64,000 bases of DNA from Apophysomyces variabilis. Taxonomy: Eukaryota; Mucoromycota; Mucoromycetes; Mucorales; Mucoraceae. The stretch lies in assembly GCA_002749535.1 (NCBI GenBank), contig MZZL01000404.1, positions 485,037-549,036 on the forward strand. Reading direction: 5' to 3'. The first letter of the stretch is position 1. Each line of letters begins with the position of its first letter. Of this stretch, positions 11,776-23,204 are shown piece by piece. The notes under the pieces were generated by a model, which saw only the letters and a list, made by a program, of their open reading frames with translations, had not been told where the DNA came from and searched no databases. Made by a program: the position numbers and the translations under genes.

Positions 11776-12668
11776 ATATTAACCAATAAAAGTTTATTAA
11801 CCTTAACAAAAAGTCTGCCCACACACACGTTTTATTTGTAGGCTAAAAGATTTCTGTTGCATGTCAAATGAAAGAAGAAATTCTGGTATGTTAGTGCAAA
11901 AAGCGGGGAGATTGTATATGCGCAGTTGCCCATGCAGGTTACGATTTTCTTACCTGCATCACTAAGCAGCGTATTACATATCCATATCCCCCGTCTTCAT
12001 GACGTGCGTGAAGTGGCCGTGAGATCTTGGTAGGCTTCTTACAAACTTCTTGGGTAACTCTGGTTTTCTTTAAACTGCATCATATGAGACTCCTTCATTC
12101 TTTGGTTGCCATGGCAGCAATGATCCGGCGCTGTTCCGAGCGACCGATGATCGGAGTCCTAAACTGGTTTCTGCCGAAATCGCTGATGCACTCAGATTTC
12201 TGTTCACTGAATGACTGGTACTTGGAAACAGGCTAACCATTTTACGGCCAACTACAAAAGGCAAGCAATTCAAGTTATCAGATGATGGTTGGTAATGACG
12301 ACAGTTATGGCTAATCAAGAGCCCTTTTTATGAAGGTCTTGAAGAAAGACACCGTGATATGGACGTCAAAATCGCAGCTAATGCAGTTCAGCTGTTCCCA
12401 TGATTTAATGATTCATAGGTGATGAAAGATCGCAAAAGCACCAAAAAGGGTTATCGATAGATTACGTTCAAGTGGTAACCTTGCTGACAACTCGTGCCTG
12501 ATATATCGTACCTCATTTAGCTGTAGACCAACACACATGACGGCAAAACAGGTCCAAATTACGCTAAGCTGTTTCACAGTAACAACGATGTGAAACCAAC
12601 AGTGAACCTATAAAAAGGGCGATTGCGGGGTAAATAAAAAAGGGCTGTCTTTCTTATCAGTGTGCGTA
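11776..12668. other. Intergenic, possible decayed sequence
   Basis: Between the transposase remnant and the ChaC gene. Short broken frames (for example NDPALFRATDDRSPKLVSAE at about 12120-12180) look like degraded coding sequence, but I cannot assign them. No intact gene is seen. Confidence 0.35.
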
Positions 12669-13695
12669 ATGACGGTGACAAAATTAGACAACCAGGAAAC
12701 CAATGCTACAGTCCCAGCAAAACAAGACGGCATTTGGGTGTTTGGTTACGGTTCACTGATTTGGAAACCTCCCATTCATTACGAATCAAAGTAAGAATGG
12801 GAACCACATTAGTAAACCCATGTTTACCAAACTTATTCATTGGCAAATAAAAGAGTTGTAGGATACATTAAGGACCATGTACGCCGATTCTGGCAGGCAA
12901 GTACAACGTTGAATGCAACTGGCCCTGAAATGCTAAGTGCTATAAAAACAATAGCATAGCGAAGATCATCGTGGCACACCTGAAAAGCCAGGACGAGTAG
13001 TGACGTTGATTCCCTATGATGAGTGGGTCAACATAGAGGATGTGGTACGTAGCTAAAACCATGATGGATTGTGGAGAGGTTGGAACTTATCTAATGCAAA
13101 AACTTCATTGGACTTAGCATGATAATGATGGCGTTACTTGGGGTGTTGCTTTCAAGATCCCATCAGACGACGTTGCAACAACACGAGCTTACCTGGACCA
13201 TCGCGAGAAGGTAGGATCGCCCAGACTAAAGATAAATAATTGACTCGGTTTGTATTCATGTGATTTGTTATGGTTTGGGTAATTCAGAATGGATATACGG
13301 TCCACAGCGTTCATGTATACACAGCAGATAATGATAGAGAGCCAGCAGTGAGAGATGTATGCCTTCTGATAGTAAACTGCAAACGGAACTGAACATTACC
13401 GTGGTAGGCCCTTGTGTACATAGGTACGACGAGCAATGAAGCCTACGTCGGTCCAGCACCTGCGGAAGCCATCGCAAAACAAATATTTGAGTCTTATGGT
13501 ATGAGCACGGTATTCGTTTGTTTGGGGTCGCGATGACTGAATTTGATTATACAATCAGGTCCGTCCGGATGGAATGCAGAATATCTCTTAAATCTGGCGA
13601 AAGCCCTACGTGAAATCTCTCCAAACGCTTATGATAGTCATGTGTTTGAGCTGGAGAAACTGGTGAAGGAATTGATCGACCAAGATACCAAATAA
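12669..13695 (+). CDS. ChaC-type glutathione-specific gamma-glutamylcyclotransferase
   Basis: A cytosolic enzyme expected to cleave glutathione to 5-oxoproline and Cys-Gly. There are seven exons: 12669-12790, 12854-12907, 12960-13044, 13118-13210, 13288-13347, 13408-13498 and 13559-13695, giving 213 residues with frame kept throughout. Family signatures are IWVFGYGSLIWKP (the gamma-glutamyl pocket loop), HVRRFWQAST, DHRGTPEKPGRVVTLI, WGVAFKIP, AYLDHREKNGY with the catalytic Glu of the YLxxRE motif, ALVYIGT and the C-terminal GPSGWNAEYLLNLAKALRE. Length is normal for the family. The neighbouring transposon debris does not touch it. It could lower glutathione under stress, but the sequence gives no regulatory evidence. 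Confidence 0.9.
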
Positions 13696-14184
13696 TAATT
13701 ATAGATGTATGCTACACTAGTAGAGAATGCGGAATGCCAATCCGCAATAGAAATATCTCTAGACTTCTTTAATCGGTTTATTGTCCAAGTAATTCTAGCC
13801 AACAGCAGATGTAATTGACCAAGTTAATGTGATGTCGTTGAAGACATATATTCTCATTTTTACTATAGCGGAATGGCCGGTATTTTCACCGTGCGTTATG
13901 CATGAATAGGTCTACCGTTAGCTAAAACAAGGAGTTCTTTCTGTGGATGGAACAAGCATCTGTCTTTTTGATCGTTTATGCAGAAAGTGATAGGTTAATA
14001 GCTGCTTGACACCTTCAGTGAGGCTACGGTACGGTGAATGGCCATTTCCGGTAACGGGTCCATTTATGGTAGTTGTTTTTTTTTTCCTGTCAACACCCAC
14101 AAAAAGAGCTGTTTAGCATTTCGTTGTTTGTTAATAACATCATTCCTTTTTTTTTTTCTCTTTTTCCTTACGGATTTCACAACG
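13696..14184. other. Intergenic, upstream of F-BAR gene
   Basis: No gene seen. The last 100 bases hold long T runs (14075-14090, 14148-14165) typical of a fungal promoter or 5' leader. Confidence 0.45.
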
Positions 14185-17034
14185 ATGGTCTCTAACGTAC
14201 TAGAAGATCTATCTGCAGAATCACTGTCATTTGCCAACAATTTTTGGGTAGATAAATATAAAGAGAAAAAAGAGGATGAACAATATTCTGACCCACTAGG
14301 CAAAAAGGGATATGATCGTCGCGGTATGGATGCTTTATTAGGTCAAATTCAGGCCTCTTTTGCCGTCTTGAGCAGACTGCAGACAATCTATTACGAACGG
14401 TAAAGTGGCCTAGCACCTTCTTTTGTTTTTTCTGCAGTGATCCTTTAACTGTAGTTCATCAGGGCGCAGCTTGAGCAAGAATTTGGCCAAAATTTAATGA
14501 CCCTTTGTGCAGCCGATGAGGATGAAGAACAGGCTACGGAAGGCCTCGTCAATGCTATGAAATCGGTCAACATGGAACTTAAAAAGACGGGCCAGTCTCA
14601 CATAGATTTAGCCCGACGACTGAACGAACAAGTAGCAAGCGAGTTAGATCAGTGGCTGATTGAACGTGGCGAAGCCATAGATACAGTAAGCAAAAACTCC
14701 CTTGCTTCGTTTTCTGCTCTCATATGCCAATCAACTACGAACAACAATAGGTATCAAACAAACTAGAGATGTTGTACGAAAAGAAAGAAACCCAAATAGC
14801 AGCATTAGGCAAGGCAAGTAAAGAAAAAAAAAAGAGAAAAATGACCGCAGAATCATAAGAGTGTATAACCGCTCTTCTTTAACACTGACCAGGTCCGTGA
14901 CCAGTATTTTCGGCTTCATCAGTCCTCTACAGGTCCGACAACCCAGTTACAAGCACTAGGTATCGTCAGAGAAAGCCATAGTGATAAAGAATAGTAATGC
15001 GTTAACATAATAAGCAGAAAAGGAGTACCGTACAATGTTGACGGCCATTGAAGATACCGTAGACCAGTGGAATTCAACTTGGAAACAGACATGCGACGAG
15101 TTGGAGTCAATAGAAGTACAACGAATCGATTTCATCATAGGCAACGTGTGGGATTATGCAAATCTTACAACCGCTCAATTCATGGTACAGGATGAGGTAA
15201 GTTATAATTCAGGCACACCAATGGTATCCCAGACAGAAGGACTCTAAAATCTAGTTATATAATGTTTTAATTAACGCAGTGGTGTGAGAAAATCCGAAGC
15301 TCTCTTGAAGCATTGGATGTGAAAACCGAATTAGCAAGGTACATGCAACATCGAACAGGTTCCACTATACCATGTAAGGAAATGACTTTCGCCAAACGTA
15401 TGTTTAATTTTTTTTCTTTTCTTGCTGGGTCCGGGTCACCCTCTCCCCCTTACCGGTATTCCTTCTATTATTGTTTTGTTCTTCTATGTGGTATATCTAC
15501 AGCTGCGTCTGATTATATTCTCCATGCTCTTCAAAGCGATACGCTTGAACTTCCACCAATGAAAACGAAACAGCTACCGCCGCGTCCACTGTCATCGATC
15601 TCAGGATCCACGATGAGTGGTACTACTACTACTACTACTGCCGCCGCACGCGTTAAACGTAAACCCTTGCCGACATTACAAGAAAGGAAAAAAAAGGAAA
15701 ATCGAGGTTCCCTTGAAGAATTATTGGATCGGTTGGAGATATCTCCATCAAACAAACAAAACCATGACTCTGTTGTACCTGCATCCTCCTTAAGATGTAC
15801 ATCAAAGACACAGAGAGAACCGGAACAACGGGACGAGGACCAGATCGACAACAACAAGAAGAAGAAGGAATTAGAGTACGGAACTCGGCGGCTAGAAAGC
15901 TCGCATGAGCTGATGCGTACGCTATCTCAGGCAACATCTACATTATCCAATGAACCGACGCAAGCATGCATGCAATCAGCAGCAGCTTCATCAGTACCAC
16001 CCACGACGCAGGCAGGATTCATGTATCATCCACCGAAATCACCGCGACCATCTGCACAAGGGCTGAAGAAGCCAGACCAACAAGACCAAGAACAAGGACA
16101 AGCAGCAGAAGATCATCGCGCTATTCATCCATCCCATGCATTTCCCATGGCAACAGCACCAACAACAGGAACCATACCCTCTCATTATCATCACTTTCCT
16201 CCTGCTCCTGCTCCTCCTTCTCCTCTTCCCTTCTCACCTTCACCGCCATCCCAGGGTTGGGGTGTCCCGGTCCCCATGACTTTACCCCCTCCTTCTCCAG
16301 CGTATGGTCCGGTGATTTCCTCATCGTTGTCTAACGGTGGGCTATTACCATCCTCATTATCATCTGCCCCTTCTCCCATGATGCAGGCACAAGATCGTAC
16401 GGTTCACACGCCATCCTCTCCCATGATGCTTCCTTCGCCCTCCCCGTCCTCTGCACAAGGCAGACCTTACTATGCACCTTCTTCCCCCATGGTGATGATG
16501 GCCACCCCAGCAGGCTATCCCACAAATAGTACTGTCATCGGACCATCCTCTGCCCTTCCTACTTCGCCGCTTTTACCCATGCTATCACCACAACCACCAG
16601 CAGCAGGAACAACAGCAGTATCCATGTCTTCTTGCTATCCTTCTCCCTGTCCATCTCCCAGGATGATGACAAACCAGCCCTCTTCTTCTTCTTATCCTCC
16701 TCCTCCTCCAGCTACAGGTCTCCCTGTTCAATTAGCAGACGGTCGACCCATCATGCATTGGGGTAAGTCCAGGACCAATAAAAAAAAAGAACAAAAATTC
16801 ATAAGATCCCCAATAACGAAAAACTTAAAAATCTTTCTTTTTATTTTAGCACGTGCGAAATATGATTATATTGCCCAGGATGAGATAGAAATCAGTTTTA
16901 GTCGAGGCACCCTATTAGCGGTTTATGGTTATTCTACGTTCGAAGGGTGGATGATGGCAGAGGTGTGGGATGAATCAAGTCAACGGTGGTGTGGGTCCGG
17001 ATGTGTTCCTGGCAATTACATCCGAAACCTATGA
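14185..17034 (+). CDS. F-BAR and SH3 domain protein (Cdc15/Hof1/Imp2-like)
   Basis: A membrane-curving scaffold of the PCH family that organises the actomyosin ring and septum. There are eight exons: 14185-14399, 14463-14685, 14751-14813, 14893-14959, 15018-15196, 15280-15397, 15503-16762 and 16850-17034, giving about 769 residues. The F-BAR occupies roughly residues 10-260 (start SFANNFWVDKY; then LEQEFGQNLMTLC, LEMLYEKKETQIAAL, FIIGNVWDYANL). The middle (about 280-700) is low-complexity and rich in Pro, Ser and Gln, with PPSP-type sites. The SH3 is the last 60 residues (ARAKYDYIAQDEIEISF, GWMMAEVW, CVPGNYIRNL), with the usual ALYDY, GW and P-NY positions. Intron 3 is GC-AG, and intron 6 is in frame and stop-free. 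It converges on the Bud6 gene. Confidence 0.88.
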
Positions 17035-17570
17035 TAGCTTTTGGAAAGTATAAAGGGGAAAAAAAAAAGAGAGAGAGAGACAAAGGTGGTGTTCGGTTTT
17101 CTCTCTTGTACTTGTTTTGTTTTATCGAGAATATCTACACCAATATTCATGGCTTAAAAAGAAAATGGGATTCTTTTTGTGAGCATCCAAAGAATGGATC
17201 ATTATGTTTTCTTTTAATATAAAATTTTTCCTTTTACCTAAATTGAGTGGTGTCTACCCCACAACATGGACAAAAGTTGGAGCGTATCGGAGAGGCTGCC
17301 ATGGCAATTCAGATCTTGGTAACAAACAAAAGTAATAAGAAATGGAATTGGAAAGAAAGTGCAATGTACATTCAAAAATTGGAAAACAGGACACCCATTT
17401 AAATAAGAAAGAGATAGAGAGACAGACAGATAAGAAAAAAAAATTAGACAGAGAGAGAGTGAGAGAGAGAAAAAGAGGAAACCTTAAGCTTCTTTTTTTT
17501 TGCCCCGTGAATGAACCTATTTTTTTTTGTAATGTTTTTTTTCTTCTCTCTGTTAGCTGCACCATTTAAA

Positions 17571-17612
<42 letters not shown>

Positions 17613-17619
17613 GCTTTCT
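17035..17619. other. Convergent intergenic region with CT microsatellite
   Basis: The 3' flanks of the F-BAR gene and BUD6 meet here. It is full of A-rich and GA/CT runs. A CT dinucleotide run with a short TG tail occupies about 17574-17611. Open frames at 17254-17569 are low-complexity products of these runs. Confidence 0.55.
17574..17611. repeat. (CT)n/(TG)n microsatellite
   Basis: An uninterrupted CT run of about 14 units is followed by TG units, just beyond the stop of the Bud6 gene. It is a plain simple-sequence repeat, probably in the 3' untranslated region. Confidence 0.9.
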
Positions 17620-20373
17620 CTATTCGCCGGAACTTCCCCCTTTTTCATTTCCGTCTCCGCCGGCTTCCGCGCTCGGATCTTCATAAAGTTGCTTCAACAT
17701 GGCCTGGTTTTTCTGTTGCCGCTGCCGTTCTATTTCATCTGTACCACCTATCTTCTTGAGCTTCTTGGCGTCGACAAATGTAACTAATTCTTTCTCAAAC
17801 TCATCAATTCGGCTGGCTAATTCACGAGCACGCATCTTCTCCGCCTGGGCCAATGCCTTGACACGCCGGTGATGATCTACTTCGATCGTCGTCACCTGCT
17901 TAAGCACACTCGACATCCCTTCAAATCCTTCCTGTGCCGGCGTCACACGGAATTGGCGTGTCAACGACTTCTTACGCGCCTGAATCTCCGAAACCTTCTG
18001 AAGTTGTTGTAAAACTTCTAATAAGGCAGCATGATCTTCTTCCAAATCCAATAACAATCCCTCTTGCTCTTTCAAAAACTGTTGCTCCTTCACAATGTTC
18101 TGTAGCTCACTCTCCCATGTCTTTTTCCATATCGGCTTAAACGATTTGATCTCCTCAGATAGATCCGCAATCTCCTTCTCCAATGTTTTTACTTCTTTGT
18201 CACAGTGCTCTAACTGGGCTGCTGAAGGTCGACATCGCCGCTGTGTGACATCCAACTTGAGTTCGTCAATCGTATCTTGTAACTCTTCCAATCGAGTCGT
18301 AATAGCAATCGCTGCCTTTTCCGACTTTTCTTTGCTTTTATCCACATATTCACGAGCAGACGATTTCACAAGCGGCCTTTCCTTAAGCGTCATGGATTTC
18401 TGCTTAAGCTCGGAAAGGAGATGGCCTGTGTCCTTCTGAAACTCCGCGCAGACTTGTCTAAGAACGCCCAGGTCAAGGCGGAGTTGATTGATTTCCTGTT
18501 GTTTTTCCTTAATCTGGCGAGCCATGCTATCGGACAATGCAGCCGTGGTAAGATCAGATGCTTTTGCAGTCATCGACTGCTCTTTCGTTTGTTGTTGTAG
18601 CTGTTGCTTTTGCTCCTGCCATTGCTCGGTCATACGTCGCATACTCTCTTCAAACAATGATCGCATTTGCGTCATCATCTCTTCCCTTATCCCATCCATC
18701 TTTGTCGTTATCCTTTCTTGCACATTCTCCATCATTTTCGTTTCTGATTTCTCTACTAAATTTTAAGTAAAACAAATTCCTTTCTTTTTCTTTATCTCTC
18801 TTGCCATGGCTACCTTCTCTTGGAAGTGACAACAGCGAATTCGGTTTAATGTCCGCTAGATCTTCCAACTCATAGTGGATCCGCGTCGTTGGATCCTGAA
18901 TAGTAATCATCGGAACATCGTCATGGGGTGTGGTGTCGTTAAATTTCTCAATAAACAGCATACGTATCCCGGCCATCGTAAGTTCTCCCTCATAATATAC
19001 TCTCTTTACATGTTCTCCCAATTGTAGAAACAAAACCAGACCAGCTATACAGAGAGAAACAAAAAAAAAGAAAAGAAAACAATGCACAAACGTCAATATC
19101 CGGACCTTTGTTGTCAAGTAGGAGGAAATCTCTAGTATGATTGTATTTTTACCTGGCTCTTGTTCTACTTTTGTTGGTGATGGATTAGAAGTTTGACCAT
19201 CTTCAGCCGTAGTTGGTAAGGGAGGGACAGGAGGTATGTACTCAGCCCGACGGACCGGCGTGGAAATAGGTAATCCCTGCCGGTAAAGTGCGGATTGTCT
19301 GCGTACAGATGATCTCCTGGATAAGTTCTCCTGCTTACGAAGAGCACTCAACGCATCCACCGTTTTTGGATCGTTCATGTCAAAATCGCTGTTATTGGTT
19401 GCATTGGTTGTACTTGATGAGGCCTGTGGATAGGGTGCTGTTGCCGGTGCAGGTGATGATGAACGTAAGGATGATAAACTACCATGACGCCGTGGAGGAG
19501 CGATATCGGACGAATTGGTAGGCGTAGGTAATGGTGCGTCTGAACCTGGAACGGCCGATAAGGATCTTGACAACGTTCGATTTTCTTGCCGTGTTGTATG
19601 CCGTTTTGCTGTGCGTAAGGAGGGGGTGGACATATGTCGGGATTGATTCGTCGAGCTGCTGCTGCTGCCGTGGCTGCCTATACTGCTTGACGACAACCGA
19701 TCGGGTGACCGTGGCGTAAGATCAAATTCAGCACGATCGCGTAGTCGAGCTTGTTTTCGTTTCAATGCTTGCAGTAGTCTTAAGATGACATCGCGGATGG
19801 AGGATATGTGTTGTTCCAAGACCCACGTGGAAGGTTCCTGGACTAAGAGGACGCGGAGACATGCATGCAGATCTTCGGGAATCCGTGCCACATCACTGGA
19901 TTGGAACAGAGAGGAAAGAAGTCAGAGAAAAATGGGGGAAATCCAGAATGTTTAAGCTATCTTAGCAAAATTTACATCATGGGCATCTGGGCCGTTTCAA
20001 AAGCCCTTGTGACAAGAATGAAGTCGGCTGCCAAAGTATGATAGATTTCCTCCACTTGTATATCCGTCACCTTGCCTACGGACCACGCTGTTAGACCTTC
20101 CAACAGCTTTTTTGTCGACATGAGCAACCGGGTGATGGTGCGTTCAACGTCGGCCATCTATAGAGATCGCATAACAAATGAGGAGTGCTGTTTTTTCTTT
20201 TTTAACATTTTATGTTTCGCTAAAACCGGTTTGTCAATGAGCGTTCTACTGCCATGGCAGAGACATGGTGGTCTATTTTTTTTTTTTTTGTCACCGAGAC
20301 GACGAGAACTTACATAGTCAGTACTGTAACGTTGTTGCTGTTTTAAAGTCGGAGACGTCGCAGGATCGCTCAT
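17620..20373 (-). CDS. BUD6: Bud6/Aip3-like actin-interacting polarity protein
   Basis: A formin co-activator that acts at cell tips and septa. Exons read downward: about 20373-20314, 20157-19978, 19901-19153, 19047-18812 and 18753-17620. The N-terminal domain starts ERTITRLLMSTKKLLEGLTA and runs to the next exon IDVARIPEDLHACLRVLLVQ and LLQALKRKQARLRDR, the characteristic Aip3 opening. A serine-rich linker follows (about residues 150-330). Then comes the Aip3 core, RMLFIEKFNDTTP, TIQDPTTRIHYELEDLADIK, SLLSL. The C-terminal 370 residues are a long coiled coil (QWQEQKQQLQQQ; LEELQDTIDELKLD), the formin- and actin-binding region in yeast. All boundaries keep frame; exon 4/5 phases are inferred. 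Convergent with the F-BAR/SH3 gene. Confidence 0.87.
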
Positions 20374-20780
20374 GGAAGTGACAAAAAGGAATGAAGACTA
20401 GAAGAATAACAAAAGAAGAAACAAAGGAAGAGAAAGAGAGAAAAAGGGAAAACCGAATGGGAAAGAAGGATAAGGAGAGAGGGTACAAAATATATATATA
20501 AAAAAAAAGGTGGTGTGTCAAGCACAATTGGATCTACTATAAATCCATAAATTGGCTGGGTTTCTCTTGGGGAAATAAGCAAGAAAGCCAGATAGAAAAG
20601 AGAGAGACAGACAAGACGGACGGACAAAAGTACCCTTAATTTTGTTATTCTCACATTCCTCGCCCACCCAATTCTCCCCCTTTCTCTACGTTTTTGTCGT
20701 CCTAAAACAGTAATTTAATCTGTTGGCCATAATACAGGAGAAAAAAAAACAAAACCGTCGTGATTTTTCTTCTTTGTTTT
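20374..20780. other. Intergenic, BUD6 promoter side
   Basis: Upstream of BUD6 and downstream of the Kre9-like gene. It is purine-rich (GAAAGAGAGA runs at 20400-20480 and 20590-20620). No gene is seen. Confidence 0.45.
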
Positions 20781-21536
20781 TTATTGATCTATCTGTACAG
20801 TGAAGGCAGGATTCTGTATGACAAAAGTAACATTGGATTGGATTGTCATATGACAGCGGTCGTAGGGCGCTGCAATATCGTCGGAAAAACAAGTTTAAAA
20901 AGAATGGTAGAAAAAAAAAAGATATGACACATACAAAAAAAATGATCAGTTATTTTTTTTTATTGGGCGTTCTTTCTGTTTTTCTTCTGGTTTCCCAGTG
21001 GTGTACATTTTCTTCTACTTACCTTGCCCATTATGTGATTTGGAACAAGGATAACTTGCACTAAATTAAGAAAAATAGAGAGAAAAAAATGCATATTATG
21101 CGTTAGTCTTATAAACGAGCAGACAAGACGAGAAAAACAAAAAAAAATCACGCACGGTCCAGCTACACGCAATATATACGTGCCATTGATTAAATCGGAT
21201 GGAATATCCCACAAGGCATGAGCCCCTCTTATTTCATCTTCATCAGACCAATCGGCGTCTGGAAAATACATAACGACAGAATGATTTGTTTCGCTAATGA
21301 GCACAGCCGATGTGGATGATAACTTGGCCATGCCCTCATAATGTACTGATATACCGCATGAGTTGCTCTTCGTCGTGCTTTTCAGTGATTTTGTAGGTTC
21401 TGCTTTACTTACCACGGTATCGAATATCCATAGGCGCATCCACATGAAATATACCCTGTGCAGGTGGTTCGTCAATGATAATCCGATCAGCGCTGATCAG
21501 GGCCAGCCAAAAAAGGATCACCATGGTGATTTTCAT
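20781..21536 (-). CDS. Small secreted Kre9/Knh1-like wall protein
   Basis: I read four exons: 21536 to about 21414, then from about 21346 to about 21155, a short exon at about 21059-21025, and about 20872-20781. The start MKITMVILFWLALISA is a good signal peptide. The mature part begins IIIDEPPAQGIFHVDAPMDI and ends its core with LWDIPSDLINGTYILRVAG. This is the pattern of the immunoglobulin-like domain of Kre9/Knh1 and related Ser/Thr-rich GPI proteins (W-x-IP-x-DL-x-G-x-Y). The last exons give PYDRCHMTIQSNVTFVIQ. Cysteines (PCSKSHNG; RCHM) may pair. No GPI signal is evident, so it is likely freely secreted. The first acceptor (about 21347) is chosen to keep frame; others are possible. Confidence 0.6.
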
Positions 21537-23204
21537 GGGAAGATAAGAGTAATTGGTTTCTTTCATCAAGGATAAGGTACATACCAACATTCAAAGCCTT
21601 TATATACAAAAGAGACATAACGTATATATCATATATATATACGTCAAAAACATTAAAGTTCTCCATTTATCATTTTAGGTGAGTCCATTGTCTGTTAGAC
21701 ATTCTTTTTCCCTCGCTTTCCTTCCCTCTTCCCCCCCAACCCTCTCCCTTCCTTCCTTCCTTCCTGCCCAGGTACCCCTCTGTATGCCCTCTTGCAAGCA
21801 AAGTTTCGGAATGGTGAAGGCATAGAGAGCAAGAGTAAAAGATGAACCCGTATTCCGTTTCTGCATCCTGAGTGAACCAAAAATAGAGACAGATAGGATT
21901 ATTTAGACAATAGATCATCAATACGCTCAAACGAACATATAGGGCAAGAGGGAAAAAAAAGCGTCAGGGAGCAAGTTCATTTGTTTGTGTCTTTTTGTTG
22001 GTCATCTATCACATATCTTTTCAAACAACATTCCACAATGAGCGCTACTATTAATAGGATGGATTCCCTCTAGAGCAGCTTTGTTGGAACATGTGCAATA
22101 CAAGTACTGGTTTACAAATACATACAGAAAAAAGAAAGACAGAAAGCCTGATTACCAAAAACACAAAACAAAGCATGACATCAATGCAATACCTATCTAC
22201 AACTCTTAGTTCATAGCTTTTTCTTTGTACAGAGCCTTCGTAGTAAGCTCGAAAGATAGGCAAACTATCTGGAATAGTATGGCTGCAGAATCAAGCAACG
22301 AGAGATGTAGCTTTGAACAACACGGTGCCTGCGTTCGACCGAAAAATTCGGTTGCAAGACAAAGCTCACACAGTGCAGAGTCAGTGCAAGAGTAGACGAT
22401 TGGGAAGCCGTCTGGAGGACAGTTGTCTATGATCGTTTGACAAGCGTTTCTCGTTACTCTAGTCATGATAGACATCCTAGTATTTGTTGATTTATCAGTA
22501 GATAATATATCCATTGATCCGGTTAACTGATGCAAGACCACGTTTTCGCGTCACAGGATGAAGAAAGGATTCCCATGTTCTTCTTTTTCCCCGAGAATCC
22601 ATCCAAGGCAATCCTTCATACGAGATAGTATTCTTCAGACGAAAACTAGCCATTTGAGGTCATGCTTGTTATGTTCCCAAATGGATAATCTCCGTCAACA
22701 GGTGAACGGGCAGGTAGTAGGAAATACAAAAATATGCAGGATAATTTAGTGGTTGTCCTTTACTCCCTGAAGTTGCTATTAATTTTGCTATGGATACGAT
22801 AGACTCCAAAGACATCTGGAGTTCGTCTGGAAAACATTCTTCACATTGAGCAAACCCCTTGTTTATTCACTTTTCAGGAAAGAAACACGGTCTACCGCAA
22901 TCACTTATTTTACACATTGAGTAGTAAACTATCTTCTTTCCTTTCTTTGCAAGAATGCTTGTATTTGAGGGAAGAGGGGAAAGTGTTGACCAAAACTAAA
23001 TACAGTACGTACAACAAGAAATAAATTCTCACTATGGGTTTCCAAACTTTTTAAGCCTTTAGAAGAAGTCGTAGCAACTCTTCATAGTTGTCAAATTTAC
23101 AAAAAGAAAAGAAAAACGTAAAGAAACAGAATGAACAAAAAGGCAGATTAAGTTTACGAAAAAAAAAAAGAAACTGGCGAGGGTGATTCGATATGGTTTA
23201 TAGC
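21537..23204. other. Intergenic with one possible cysteine-rich exon
   Basis: Apart from the weak candidate at 22206-22541, I see no gene in this 1.7-kb stretch. It contains an AT-repeat near 21603-21645, a pyrimidine-rich run of CCTT units at 21720-21765, and poly-A near the Spt20 3' end (23157-23172). Confidence 0.4.
22206..22541 (-). CDS. Possible exon of a cysteine-rich small protein
   Basis: An open frame whose central part reads RNACQTIIDNCPPDGFPIVY, SCTDSALCELCL and GRTQAPCC. The cysteine density and even composition look more like coding sequence than chance, and a plausible acceptor (catcag) precedes it at about 22530. I find no signal peptide, start exon or family match, so this may be a partial gene, a relic or chance. 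Confidence 0.22.
   Translation of the reverse strand: MVLHQLTGSMDILSTDKSTNTRMSIMTRVTRNACQTIIDNCPPDGFPIVYSCTDSALCELCLATEFFGRTQAPCCSKLHLSLLDSAAILFQIVCLSFELTTKALYKEKAMN

Noticed and set aside
21720..21765. CCTT-unit run as a functional array
   Set aside because: It is only a short imperfect pyrimidine tract. No spacers or ordered repeats suggest anything beyond simple sequence.
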